Positions 13,697-21,095 of a stretch of 22,857 nucleotides of DNA are shown here, piece after piece. Origin of the DNA: an uncultured Collinsella sp. (GTDB lineage: Bacteria > Actinomycetota > Coriobacteriia > Coriobacteriales > Coriobacteriaceae). The stretch lies in assembly GCA_958413895.1 (NCBI GenBank), contig CATYVQ010000023.1, positions 1 through 22,857 of the forward strand. Direction: 5' to 3'. Every line of letters starts with the position of its first letter. Position 1 is the first letter of the stretch. The notes beneath the pieces were generated by a model that ran no database searches, had not been told where the DNA came from, and worked only from the letters and a program-made list of their open reading frames with translations. The translations under genes were made by a program, and so were the position numbers.

Positions 13697-14623
13697 CTAG
13701 CTTGTAACGTAATACCAGACTACGTTGTCGCCGTTTGAGAGAACGTAGTTGCTGCAGGCCGTCATGGGCGTTGTGCCGTTGACGGAGTACATCCAGCCGC
13801 TCGTGCCGCCGTACTGTTTCTCGGCCAAACCGCCAATCGCGGACACATACGTGCCGTACGATGAGCCATGTGCGTTGACAGAAAGGCCCAGCGCGCACAG
13901 GGCATCGTAGACGGTAGCGCCTTCGTTAAAGGTAAAGGTGCCACCAGAGGACACAGGATTGCCCACAGCGCTCGATGTGACCGAAACCGTTACCGTGTAG
14001 CTAGGCTGCTGCGAGCTGCCCTGGTCGCCAGTAGAGGCGTTGCCGCTATCGGGGGCAGAAGATGCCCCGCTGGATGAGGAGGAAGCGCCAGGCGTAGAGC
14101 CGGCCCCGTCAGAAGAAGTCGAGTTCTGAGAAGTCGACTGATTGCCGTCGGTCTTTTTATTGCTGCTCTTCTCTCCAGACTTCTTGCCATCCTTGTCTTC
14201 GGACTTTTTGCCATCCGAGCCCTTGTTTGATTCCTTGTCCGAAGACTCGGACTCCTTCTTAGAGTCAGATTCATCCGAACCCTTAGACTCGTCGTTCGCA
14301 CCATCCGAAGATTTGGAATCCTTGGAGCCAGCTTTACCCGAAGCGGCGGTCGAGTCAGACCCCTTGGCGTCCTTCGCGACGACGCTCTCCCCCGTCACGG
14401 TCTGAACGATCCAGTCAATGGACCAGGCGCCGCTCTCGGAAGGATGGACGAAGCCCAGCGATATGACAATCAGCGCAACGCACGCGGCGGTCAGGACGCC
14501 AGTAAGCGCCTTGCGACGAGAGGCGGACGCCGCCGAAGCGGCGCCCTGTTGCTTTGCATCGTCGAACTGAATGAACGAGGAATCTGGTTGCTTGGGGTCA
14601 GCGTCCTTGGATTTATTGGACAC
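13697..14623 (-). CDS. Single-DUF4430 membrane-anchored extracellular protein
   Basis: 308 residues. A basic N-terminus is followed by one membrane segment (about 38-59, ALTGVLTAACVALIVISLGF) acting as signal anchor. Next comes a long Ser/Lys/Asp/Glu linker (about 85-225, rich in SDGKK, SKSSD, ESSDKES), probably a wall-spanning stalk. The DUF4430 (transcobalamin-like C-terminal) domain occupies about 225-308, with FNEGATVYDAL, GWMYSVNGT and LSNGDNVVWYYV. Start: GTG 14623 is preferred because AGGTG overlaps the stop codon of the gene before it at 6 bases. A GTG at 14632 touches that stop directly but has no spaced binding site. The coupling means the two DUF4430 proteins are made together under the same riboswitch. 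The last residues (YYVTS) lie right after the domain, so nothing follows it. Confidence 0.85.
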   Translation of the reverse strand: MSNKSKDADPKQPDSSFIQFDDAKQQGAASAASASRRKALTGVLTAACVALIVISLGFVHPSESGAWSIDWIVQTVTGESVVAKDAKGSDSTAASGKAGSKDSKSSDGANDESKGSDESDSKKESESSDKESNKGSDGKKSEDKDGKKSGEKSSNKKTDGNQSTSQNSTSSDGAGSTPGASSSSSGASSAPDSGNASTGDQGSSQQPSYTVTVSVTSSAVGNPVSSGGTFTFNEGATVYDALCALGLSVNAHGSSYGTYVSAIGGLAEKQYGGTSGWMYSVNGTTPMTACSNYVLSNGDNVVWYYVTS

Positions 14624-14632
14624 AGCCCTCAC

Positions 14633-17600
14633 CTACCGACGTTTGGTGAACACGAACACGCCGACGATGGCGAGTCCGATGACGCCGGCGGCAACGCCAA
14701 CAATGGCGAGCGGATTGGTGCCAGTCTCCTGCTCGGAAGCACTAGAGGACTTCTTAGCAGTGGTCGTGGAAGCAGCACCCGTATCGGACTTGGAATCGGA
14801 CTTCTTGTCGGACTTGTTGTCCTTCTTGTCAGACTTCTTCTCATCCTTCTTGTCGGACTTGTTTTCCTTGGTCTCGGCCTTGGTCGACACCGTCGTCTTG
14901 GTCACCGGCTTCTGACCCGGGGCGATAGCGCCGCCCTTCGAGCCGGAACCAGAACCCGCGCCAGCGCCAGCGCCGGAACCAGTACCGGTACCAGAACCGC
15001 TGCCGCTATTGGAACCAGCGCCGCCATTACCGCCAGGGTTAACGGCATTCTTGGTCCACTTGGCATACAGCGTCAGATCGGCCGTTACCGGCGTACTGAA
15101 GTCATACGCCTGCGTGCAAGCCTCATCGGTATACCAACCGCCGAAAGTGTAGCCATCGCGCGTCGGATCGGCCGGCTTGACCAGCTTGCCATCGGCCGTA
15201 GCAACAAACTTAGTGTCGCAAGCAGACCCGCCATTGGAATTAAAGGCAACCGTCCAAGACTCAACGGCCCCAAGCTTGAACAGCGTGCCCGAGTCATTGA
15301 TGTAGTACAGGTTGCCAGATGCATCGGCAATGACCGGGGAGTCGCAGTGCTGGTAATGGCCAGCCGCATCATAAATCTGCGTCGCCTCTGCATCGCCGAG
15401 CGTATAGCGATACACGCCACCACCAGCAGAGTAGTTGACGTAATCCTTGCTATCCGCGCTGTTAACGGTGAAGTACACATAGGTCTTGCCGCCCTGAACA
15501 CTCACCAACGGAGTAGCAGCAATACCGTTAAATCCGGCCGGAAGTTCTTTACCGTCAGCAGCGGTGATCATCGTGGCCTTACCGGTCTTCAGATTATAGA
15601 GAGCCAGAGCAGAGCCAGTAGCCGTCTGTCCGCCGACAATCAAGTTTTCGCCAGCCACCGCCGGGGCGCTCATGTTATTCGTAAGACCCAGGTCGACCGT
15701 CTTCTGCTCGCTCAGTACGCCCTTCGCCGAAAGCGAAATCACATGGAGCTTTCCATCGTGCGTCATCTGATAGAAGGTCGAACCATTGGACGGATCGGCG
15801 ACACAGTCGGCGTTCGCGAGAGCGCCGAGCTTCATGGTCGAAACGACATCGCCCGTCGTCTTATCAATGCACTTAAGCGTGCCCGCGCTCGTAGGAACAA
15901 TGGTGTACTTATCCGTCAGCGCAGCGCCAGTCCAATAATAGCCCTCGGAAGCGTCAATGTTCTGCCAAGAGACTTCGCCCGTGGCAATCTTGATACGCTT
16001 AAGGGAGCCGTTGCCGTAGGTCGCGTTGTAGTTCTCATCATACGAAATATCGACCGAGCCTACATAGACGTACTCGCCGTCCGAAACGACGGTGCAGGAG
16101 CTCTGCGTCAAGTCCGTCAAACCAGGCGTCAGCCACTTGCAGATCAGCTTGTCTGCAGTAATCGCCTGGACCGCACCGCCATTGAGCGGAACAATGATAA
16201 GGCCATTGGTATAGATCGGACGAGAGGTATAGCTCACCTTGGAGGCAAGCGGCGCAGAGGCAACCTTTTTGCCCGTGGACGAATCGATCTTAATGAGCTC
16301 GTTCTCGGTCGCGATGTACACAAAACCGTTAGCGATGACAGGTTCGCTGCAGTTGGCATACTGCTGGCCAGACTCGGCCTTCCAATCGAAGGCCCACTTG
16401 AGACCGGCGGCCTGCGCAGGCGTCTTGGCATCCGTTACGGTCGAACCGTTGCCGCTGTTGCCGTAGCCGGCCCACTCGGCATCCCAATCAGGAGTCGTCG
16501 CGCTCGGGTCCACGACAATCTTGTCGGGATCGGGCATGGCCGAATCGTCGGTGGTATAGGCAAGCGTAACCTTATCGCCGCTCTTGAGCGTAATCTGATT
16601 GGCGCAGAGTAAGGAGGGCTCTCCATTGATATACAGGTGCCAATATTTATTGGTCGCAGCATCCCAGACATACGGCTTGTGATCGAACGGCGAAGTAACG
16701 GAATTGAGGAACCAGTATGCACCACTCTGGGAGCCGTTGTACGCAACGCCCTTGGCCTTCAGAACTGCCTCAATAAGGTTCTGGGCCGTGGAGCCTTCGG
16801 GCAGAGAAACATTGCTTGCCGTGCCCCAACGCGTATTGTTCCCGTTGACATCGGGACCGATAACATCGGCGGATCCAAGCACCTGACCGGGGAGGGCATC
16901 GGCGTCAGCACCATACATAAAGGTGACGGCGTCACCCTCCTGGAGCTTGTAGGCACCGGCGCCAACGTCGGCGAACTTGCCATTTACGTAGAAGCGCCAA
17001 TAGCTCTTGGTCGCAGCATCCCAGCCATAGGACTTACCATCAAACGGCGAAGTAATGCCGTTGAGGAACCAGCCCCAAGACGATTCGCCAGCATCGAGAG
17101 TAAGGCCGGTCTGCTCAAGGAGATCCTTGGCAGTAGAGCCTGCCTTGAGACTCGTCTGACCCGTCGAAGCCCAAACCTGCTGCTTGCCGTCCTTGTCCTT
17201 ACCGAGAACCTGAACAGAAGCATGGACAGAATCGGACGGCAACTGGTCGCCCCAGCCACCGTAGAACCACGTGACGGTATCGCCGGCATGGATGGTGACA
17301 TTGTCCGCCGTATAGTCACTCGACTTGCCGTTGATGAACAGCTGCCAATAGGTCGAATAATCTTGGGGCGTACCCAGCTCAACACCGTTGTACTTAAGGC
17401 TCAGAATGAAGGAGCCCGCAGCAACGGCGTCAATGTCGTTCGCCTCGAGTGCGACCTTCGTAAGATCAAGCGCGCTCGAACCGGACGTCACCACATACTG
17501 CGCATTATCGACCCAAGTCTGAGTCTTGCCCTGGGCATCGCGACCAATGACGGTCACATTTGCGGCAACCTGGTCCTTAACGACAGGGGACGAGCTACCA

Positions 17601-18376
17601 GCCGTATAGGCAAACTCAATCTTCTGCCCCTGGGTGAGCTTGACGCTGCTCGCGCCAACCGAGGAAGACGCGCCGTCGACGAACAGCTGCCAGAAGGCAT
17701 AAGTCGTCGGATCGTAGGCAAGCGTGCGACCATCGCTCGGGGATGTGATGCTTTCGAGGTAGAAACCGTATGCCGTGTTCGGTTCGTACTTCGCCTTGAA
17801 GCCCGTCTTCTCCTGCAGCTTAATGAAGGCATCCGCAGCCGTCGCGCCCTCGTCGAGCTTGAGCTGCGTAGGTGCCACCCAGGTCTGAGCCTTGCCGTCA
17901 GCATCGGTGCCGATAATCGAGAACGAGACCTCGACCTGCTTCTTGGCGACATCGCCGGTTTCTGTCGGGTTCTCTGTCTGAACGGCAGCCGCGGCGGCAG
18001 GTCCCGCTTGGCCAGCGGATGCCGTCGAAGACTGCTCGCTCGTGGCAGGGCTCTCCCCCGTCGTCGAGCCTTCGTCGCCAGTTGCTGCCTCTGTTGTGGC
18101 GGCACCAGCTGCAGGCGCGCCCTCGGAATCCGAAACCTCGGCCTTGCCCTGGTCGGCAGCACCGTCCGCGGCCCCCGTTCCCTCACTCGGCGTCGCAGCC
18201 TGAGCCACAGCGTCGGTAATGCCCTCGGCACCCTCGGCCCACAGCTGAGCCGGCGTGGTGCTGAAGGCCATCGCGAAGGCCAGGAATGCCACCAGGCAGC
18301 GCTTTGCCACGCCGCGCGCGATTACGCCACGGCGACGAAGCGAGGCACGCTGGCACTCGTCCTCAAACATATCCAT
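14633..18376 (-). CDS. Riboswitch-controlled surface protein: four DUF4430 domains, beta-propeller, Flg_new repeat
   Basis: 1247 residues. A basic start and hydrophobic signal peptide (about 1-48, ending near QLWAEG) precede a Thr/Ser/Ala/Glu-rich linker (50-145). Four DUF4430 domains follow (about 147-258, 270-373, 383-489, 500-606). Each opens with V(I/L)G-D--G and carries a W---(V/I)(D/N)G motif (W229, W344, W460, W579); TSP-D recurs in domains 1, 3 and 4. A PQQ/WD-like beta-propeller spans about 655-1038 (VIANGFVYIATENELIKID and similar blades). An InlB/Flg_new repeat follows (about 1041-1106, GYTFGGWYTDEAC, LTLYAKWTK). Then come a Gly/Ser stalk, a Lys/Asp-rich stalk and a membrane anchor (about 1221-1243) ending KRR; LPxTG is absent. 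GGAG lies 4 bases from ATG 18376, or 10 from a second ATG. DUF4430 corresponds to the C-terminal domain of intrinsic factor/transcobalamin, so corrinoid binding is inferred. Confidence 0.9.
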   Translation of the reverse strand: MDMFEDECQRASLRRRGVIARGVAKRCLVAFLAFAMAFSTTPAQLWAEGAEGITDAVAQAATPSEGTGAADGAADQGKAEVSDSEGAPAAGAATTEAATGDEGSTTGESPATSEQSSTASAGQAGPAAAAAVQTENPTETGDVAKKQVEVSFSIIGTDADGKAQTWVAPTQLKLDEGATAADAFIKLQEKTGFKAKYEPNTAYGFYLESITSPSDGRTLAYDPTTYAFWQLFVDGASSSVGASSVKLTQGQKIEFAYTAGSSSPVVKDQVAANVTVIGRDAQGKTQTWVDNAQYVVTSGSSALDLTKVALEANDIDAVAAGSFILSLKYNGVELGTPQDYSTYWQLFINGKSSDYTADNVTIHAGDTVTWFYGGWGDQLPSDSVHASVQVLGKDKDGKQQVWASTGQTSLKAGSTAKDLLEQTGLTLDAGESSWGWFLNGITSPFDGKSYGWDAATKSYWRFYVNGKFADVGAGAYKLQEGDAVTFMYGADADALPGQVLGSADVIGPDVNGNNTRWGTASNVSLPEGSTAQNLIEAVLKAKGVAYNGSQSGAYWFLNSVTSPFDHKPYVWDAATNKYWHLYINGEPSLLCANQITLKSGDKVTLAYTTDDSAMPDPDKIVVDPSATTPDWDAEWAGYGNSGNGSTVTDAKTPAQAAGLKWAFDWKAESGQQYANCSEPVIANGFVYIATENELIKIDSSTGKKVASAPLASKVSYTSRPIYTNGLIIVPLNGGAVQAITADKLICKWLTPGLTDLTQSSCTVVSDGEYVYVGSVDISYDENYNATYGNGSLKRIKIATGEVSWQNIDASEGYYWTGAALTDKYTIVPTSAGTLKCIDKTTGDVVSTMKLGALANADCVADPSNGSTFYQMTHDGKLHVISLSAKGVLSEQKTVDLGLTNNMSAPAVAGENLIVGGQTATGSALALYNLKTGKATMITAADGKELPAGFNGIAATPLVSVQGGKTYVYFTVNSADSKDYVNYSAGGGVYRYTLGDAEATQIYDAAGHYQHCDSPVIADASGNLYYINDSGTLFKLGAVESWTVAFNSNGGSACDTKFVATADGKLVKPADPTRDGYTFGGWYTDEACTQAYDFSTPVTADLTLYAKWTKNAVNPGGNGGAGSNSGSGSGTGTGSGAGAGAGSGSGSKGGAIAPGQKPVTKTTVSTKAETKENKSDKKDEKKSDKKDNKSDKKSDSKSDTGAASTTTAKKSSSASEQETGTNPLAIVGVAAGVIGLAIVGVFVFTKRR

Positions 18377-18519
18377 TTGTCTCCTACTGTCTGTACTTGG
18401 AGCGTTGCCTTGAAGCTGCCCCACGTCATCGCGCATGTTGCGCTCGAGTTCCCCCATCGGGGTCCCCCTTCCCTCCAGAGCCCTATGCACACCGGCGGCA
18501 TACGCCGCAGCCGCATGCA
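18377..18519 (-). promoter_or_regulatory. Leader between riboswitch and start codon (expression platform)
   Basis: About 143 bases. Short hairpins are possible, GCGGC-GTAT-GCCGC just after the aptamer and CCCC-GAT-GGGG further on. No U-run follows either, so control by hiding the ribosome binding site, or by Rho, looks more likely than an intrinsic terminator. Confidence 0.4.
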
Positions 18520-18692
18520 AGATGGGAGGCGATCCGACTTAACCTTAACGACTCGGGCGCGCCGTCCGATCTGCGACGCGAACATCCCGAGCCAAGAGGA
18601 ATTACGGTTACTGGTACAGCCGGGGACTTGCACCCCGATTCTCCCAAACGCGTAGGAAAACCGCGCATTCGTGCGTCTCCGCACCACCATCT
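18520..18692 (-). ncRNA. Cobalamin riboswitch
   Basis: Read on the minus strand: outer stem AGATGG (18692-18687) with CCATCT (18525-18520); the core GGGAGAATCGGGGTGCAAGT, with its CGGGG/CCCCG stem and TGCAAGT loop; GCTGTACCAGTAACCGTAA; an 8-bp GGCTCGGG/CCCGAGTC stem; and the closing AAGTCGGATCGCCTCCC. These match, in order, the conserved GGGAA, GGTGNAANTCC, GCTG-CC-CAACTGTAA and AGTC-GA-ACCTGCC blocks of the B12 riboswitch class. Known: adenosyl- or other cobalamin binding normally lowers expression. It precedes only the DUF4430 operon. Confidence 0.92.
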
Positions 18693-18701
18693 AGGCCATC
18701 G

Positions 18702-18730
18702 ATTAAAACCGTCAATATGCTATCACGCAA
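18702..18730 (-). promoter_or_regulatory. Candidate promoter of the riboswitch operon
   Basis: TTGCGT (18730-18725), 17 bases, then TTTAAT (18707-18702), a 5/6 match to the -10. The expected start, near 18695, falls just before the first aptamer stem, which supports it. Confidence 0.5.
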
Positions 18731-18756
18731 AAGGGCCTCGCACGCAGGCGAAGCCC
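18729..18756 (-). terminator. Intrinsic terminator after the UbiB-like gene
   Basis: On the minus strand GGGCTTCGC pairs with GCGAGGCCC (one G-U pair), followed by TTTT. It ends the phasin/UbiB operon and abuts the next operon's -35. Confidence 0.8.
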
Positions 18757-18807
18757 AAGGTAAAAGCTATTGTTTGCGATAGGAGAATGCGGTGACGGTC
18801 GCAGCCT

Positions 18808-20571
18808 CTAGTGCTTGCCGCCGTGGCTGTTGAGCCAGATATTGCGACCCAGCATAAGCGCCAGCACCAGCGCGCTCACGTAGCCCATAAAGCCAATGAC
18901 TGGGATACCAAACACAACCGGCTCGATGCGTGCATAGTACACCACCGACGAACCGATAAACAGACCGGCGATCACAATCGCCATCGACATGCGGTCGATG
19001 ATTCCGCCCAGCTGTCGCAGCGCCTTATCGCTGCTCATGATCTGCGTGTTCACCTTAAGCTGGCCGCGCGTAAGCATGCGCGAAGCCAGCCCCAGGTACT
19101 CAGCCGCCTCGAGTGAGCCCTTCGCCGCGCGATAGCTGCTCGCGGCAAGATCGCGCCCCATGTCGCGCACGCGCGCATAGGTGCTTTTCTCGTTTTTAAT
19201 GTGGGTTTGGATGATCTGGATCATGTTGACGTTGGGCATGTACTCGGTCAGCAAACCCTCGAGCGTCACCATGCCGCGCGCGAACATCGTCACCACGCTC
19301 GGCAGCTCAACGTCATTCTTACGCGCGAGGTTTAACAGCGAGGTCAAAAACTCGCCGATATCCAAATCCTTCAGGTCAAGGCCCGCAAAGTCAGCCACGA
19401 TAAAGTCAAGATCGGACAAAAACGCTGAATGATCGAGCTCGGCCGAATCGCCACGCGTCACGGCAAAGCGCATGAGCGAATCCTTGAGCTTTGGCACGTC
19501 GCCCTCGGCCACGGCGAAAATCATGTCCTTTACGATACCGCGATCGTGGCTCGACATGCGTCCGACCATGCCCAAGTCGATAAAGTAAACGATGCCGTCC
19601 TTGAGGATGATGTTTCCCGCATGCGGGTCGGCATGGAAAAAGCCGTCATCGAGCACCTGCGTCGAGTAGTCCTCGACAATCGCGGCACCGATCTTTTCCA
19701 AGTCATAGCCCTCGGCCACCAAGCGTTCAGGATCGGCGATCGAAATGCCGTCGACGTAATCCATAACCACCACGTGCTCGGTGCACAGGTCCAGATAGGA
19801 TTTAGGGCACGTCACGCCATGAACGCTCTTATGGAACTCGTAGAAGTCGTTGAGGTTTTTGGCCTCGGCCAAAAAGTTGGTCTCCTCGCGAAACGAGGTC
19901 CACAACTCCTCGACTACGCCGTGCAGGTCAACGAATTGATCGGTGTTGACGAACTTGGAAACGATACGCACCACCGAGCGGATGATATCGATGTCCTGTG
20001 CCATAACCTGCTGCGCACCGGGGCGCTGCACCTTAACGGCTACGTCCTCGCCCGTCACCAGACGAGCGCGGTGCACCTGCGCGAGCGATGCGCTACCAAG
20101 CGGATTGGGGTCGATCGCATCGAACATCTCCCCCAGGCGCAGGCCGTATTCTTCTTCCAGACAGCTGAGTACGACCTCGTACGGCACCGGCTCCACGTCG
20201 GAGCGCAGACGACGCAGCTCGTCGCAAAAGCGCTGCGGCAGAATCTCGGACCGGTTGGCCAAAATCTGCCCCATCTTGACGAACATGGGGCCGAGTTCCT
20301 CGAGCAGGCGGCGCAAACGAACCGGAGTGAGGTTATCCCACACGCGGTACTTTTTGACCAGGCGAACAATCTGCCCGATGCGTTCGCGACGACCCGCCGG
20401 CGTGAGCTGGTATTCCTCGTCCGGCGCCATCGCGTCGGGCTCCTCGGGGACCATATCGACAGCGCGTGGCTTCTTGCGAGCGCCCGAGACGGCGGCATCG
20501 ACCTCATCGACAACCGCCGCCTCGTCACCCAAGGGATCTAGATTGTTGTAATCGGTGGTGGAATCTGCCAT
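18808..20571 (-). CDS. ABC1/UbiB (AarF)-family atypical kinase
   Basis: 587 residues. The family marks are the KxGQ motif FVKMGQ (97-102) with its SEILPQRF continuation, the Ala-rich loop GSASLAQVHRA (159-169), AVKVQRPG (178-185), FFHADPHAGNII for the catalytic loop and DLGMVG for the metal-binding DFG position. Two C-terminal membrane segments follow (about 525-545 and 550-572). A 60-residue acidic N-terminal extension precedes the domain. UbiB proteins are membrane-linked ATPases/kinases needed for isoprenoid-quinone and other lipid handling; in a Coriobacteriia background the quinone role is unproven. There is no clear Shine-Dalgarno sequence, and the stop of the upstream gene lies 8 bases before the ATG, so translation is probably coupled. 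Confidence 0.92.
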   Translation of the reverse strand: MADSTTDYNNLDPLGDEAAVVDEVDAAVSGARKKPRAVDMVPEEPDAMAPDEEYQLTPAGRRERIGQIVRLVKKYRVWDNLTPVRLRRLLEELGPMFVKMGQILANRSEILPQRFCDELRRLRSDVEPVPYEVVLSCLEEEYGLRLGEMFDAIDPNPLGSASLAQVHRARLVTGEDVAVKVQRPGAQQVMAQDIDIIRSVVRIVSKFVNTDQFVDLHGVVEELWTSFREETNFLAEAKNLNDFYEFHKSVHGVTCPKSYLDLCTEHVVVMDYVDGISIADPERLVAEGYDLEKIGAAIVEDYSTQVLDDGFFHADPHAGNIILKDGIVYFIDLGMVGRMSSHDRGIVKDMIFAVAEGDVPKLKDSLMRFAVTRGDSAELDHSAFLSDLDFIVADFAGLDLKDLDIGEFLTSLLNLARKNDVELPSVVTMFARGMVTLEGLLTEYMPNVNMIQIIQTHIKNEKSTYARVRDMGRDLAASSYRAAKGSLEAAEYLGLASRMLTRGQLKVNTQIMSSDKALRQLGGIIDRMSMAIVIAGLFIGSSVVYYARIEPVVFGIPVIGFMGYVSALVLALMLGRNIWLNSHGGKH

Positions 20572-20579
20572 CTGCGCTG

Positions 20580-20996
20580 CTACTCGGCCTCTTCGGTATC
20601 CTTCGCATCGTCGGGCTCAACGGACTCGACGGGCACCGAGGTCACGTTGTCCTCGACCGAATCGACGATGTCGCGCACATGGGCCAGGAAGGCCGTGCGC
20701 TCGGGGGCGGTCATAACGCGGACGCGGGTAAGGATGAGCTCGTCGAGCACGCGCTGGGCCGCGGTCTCGCCCTGCATGCCCAAGCGCTCGGTCAGATCGG
20801 AGATGGTACCGCCGGCCTGCTCGAACATGTCGGACACGCTGCGGGCGATATCGGGGGTGGCGGTGTCCTTGCGGACCTGCTCGCCCTTGGTACTGAGGTC
20901 GTCGAGAACCTTCTTGCTGCCCTCGACGGCAACGGCGGCAGCGCCAAAGCCAACGTTGATGGCGCCGTTAACAAGCTGATCGAGTTTCATAACCAT
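20580..20996 (-). CDS. Phasin-like helical protein
   Basis: 138 residues, nearly all predicted helix. An amphipathic/hydrophobic start (MKLDQLVNGAINVGFGAAAVAVEG) is followed by a coiled-coil middle (ARSVSDMFEQAGG, LTERLG) and an acidic C-terminal tail ending DAKDTEEAE. It resembles phasin-type proteins of the PhaF/COG3937 kind, but the match is by pattern only. GGAG is 6 bases from ATG 20996, chosen over an ATG four codons earlier. It is followed after 8 bases by the UbiB-family gene. Phasin-like proteins neighbouring UbiB kinases occur in other bacteria, so a shared role at membranes or lipid bodies is plausible. No polyhydroxyalkanoate synthase is visible. Confidence 0.75.
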   Translation of the reverse strand: MVMKLDQLVNGAINVGFGAAAVAVEGSKKVLDDLSTKGEQVRKDTATPDIARSVSDMFEQAGGTISDLTERLGMQGETAAQRVLDELILTRVRVMTAPERTAFLAHVRDIVDSVEDNVTSVPVESVEPDDAKDTEEAE

Positions 20997-21031
20997 GGTT
21001 GTCTCCAATCACAAACAACTGCATTGGCGTT

Positions 21032-21061
21032 CTTGTACCCAAGATTGAGCGAAAGCGACAA
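21032..21061 (-). promoter_or_regulatory. Candidate promoter of the phasin/UbiB operon
   Basis: TTGTCG (21061-21056), 18 bases, TACAAG (21037-21032) on the minus strand. Both hexamers match 4/6. Expected leader about 30 bases. Confidence 0.35.
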
Positions 21062-21095
21062 AGCGTTTTAGCGCTATTCGATCGACGGGAAATCC

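Noticed and set aside
14633..14720. LPxTG sortase signal on the large DUF4430 protein
   Set aside because: The tail has ETG, a hydrophobic stretch and KRR, but no LPxTG or close variant; called a membrane anchor only.
14444..18655. Two long plus-strand open frames (about 720 and 670 codons) opposite the DUF4430 genes
   Set aside because: They have no domain or binding site, while the minus strand shows signal peptide, repeated domains, anchor and riboswitch. They are shadows.
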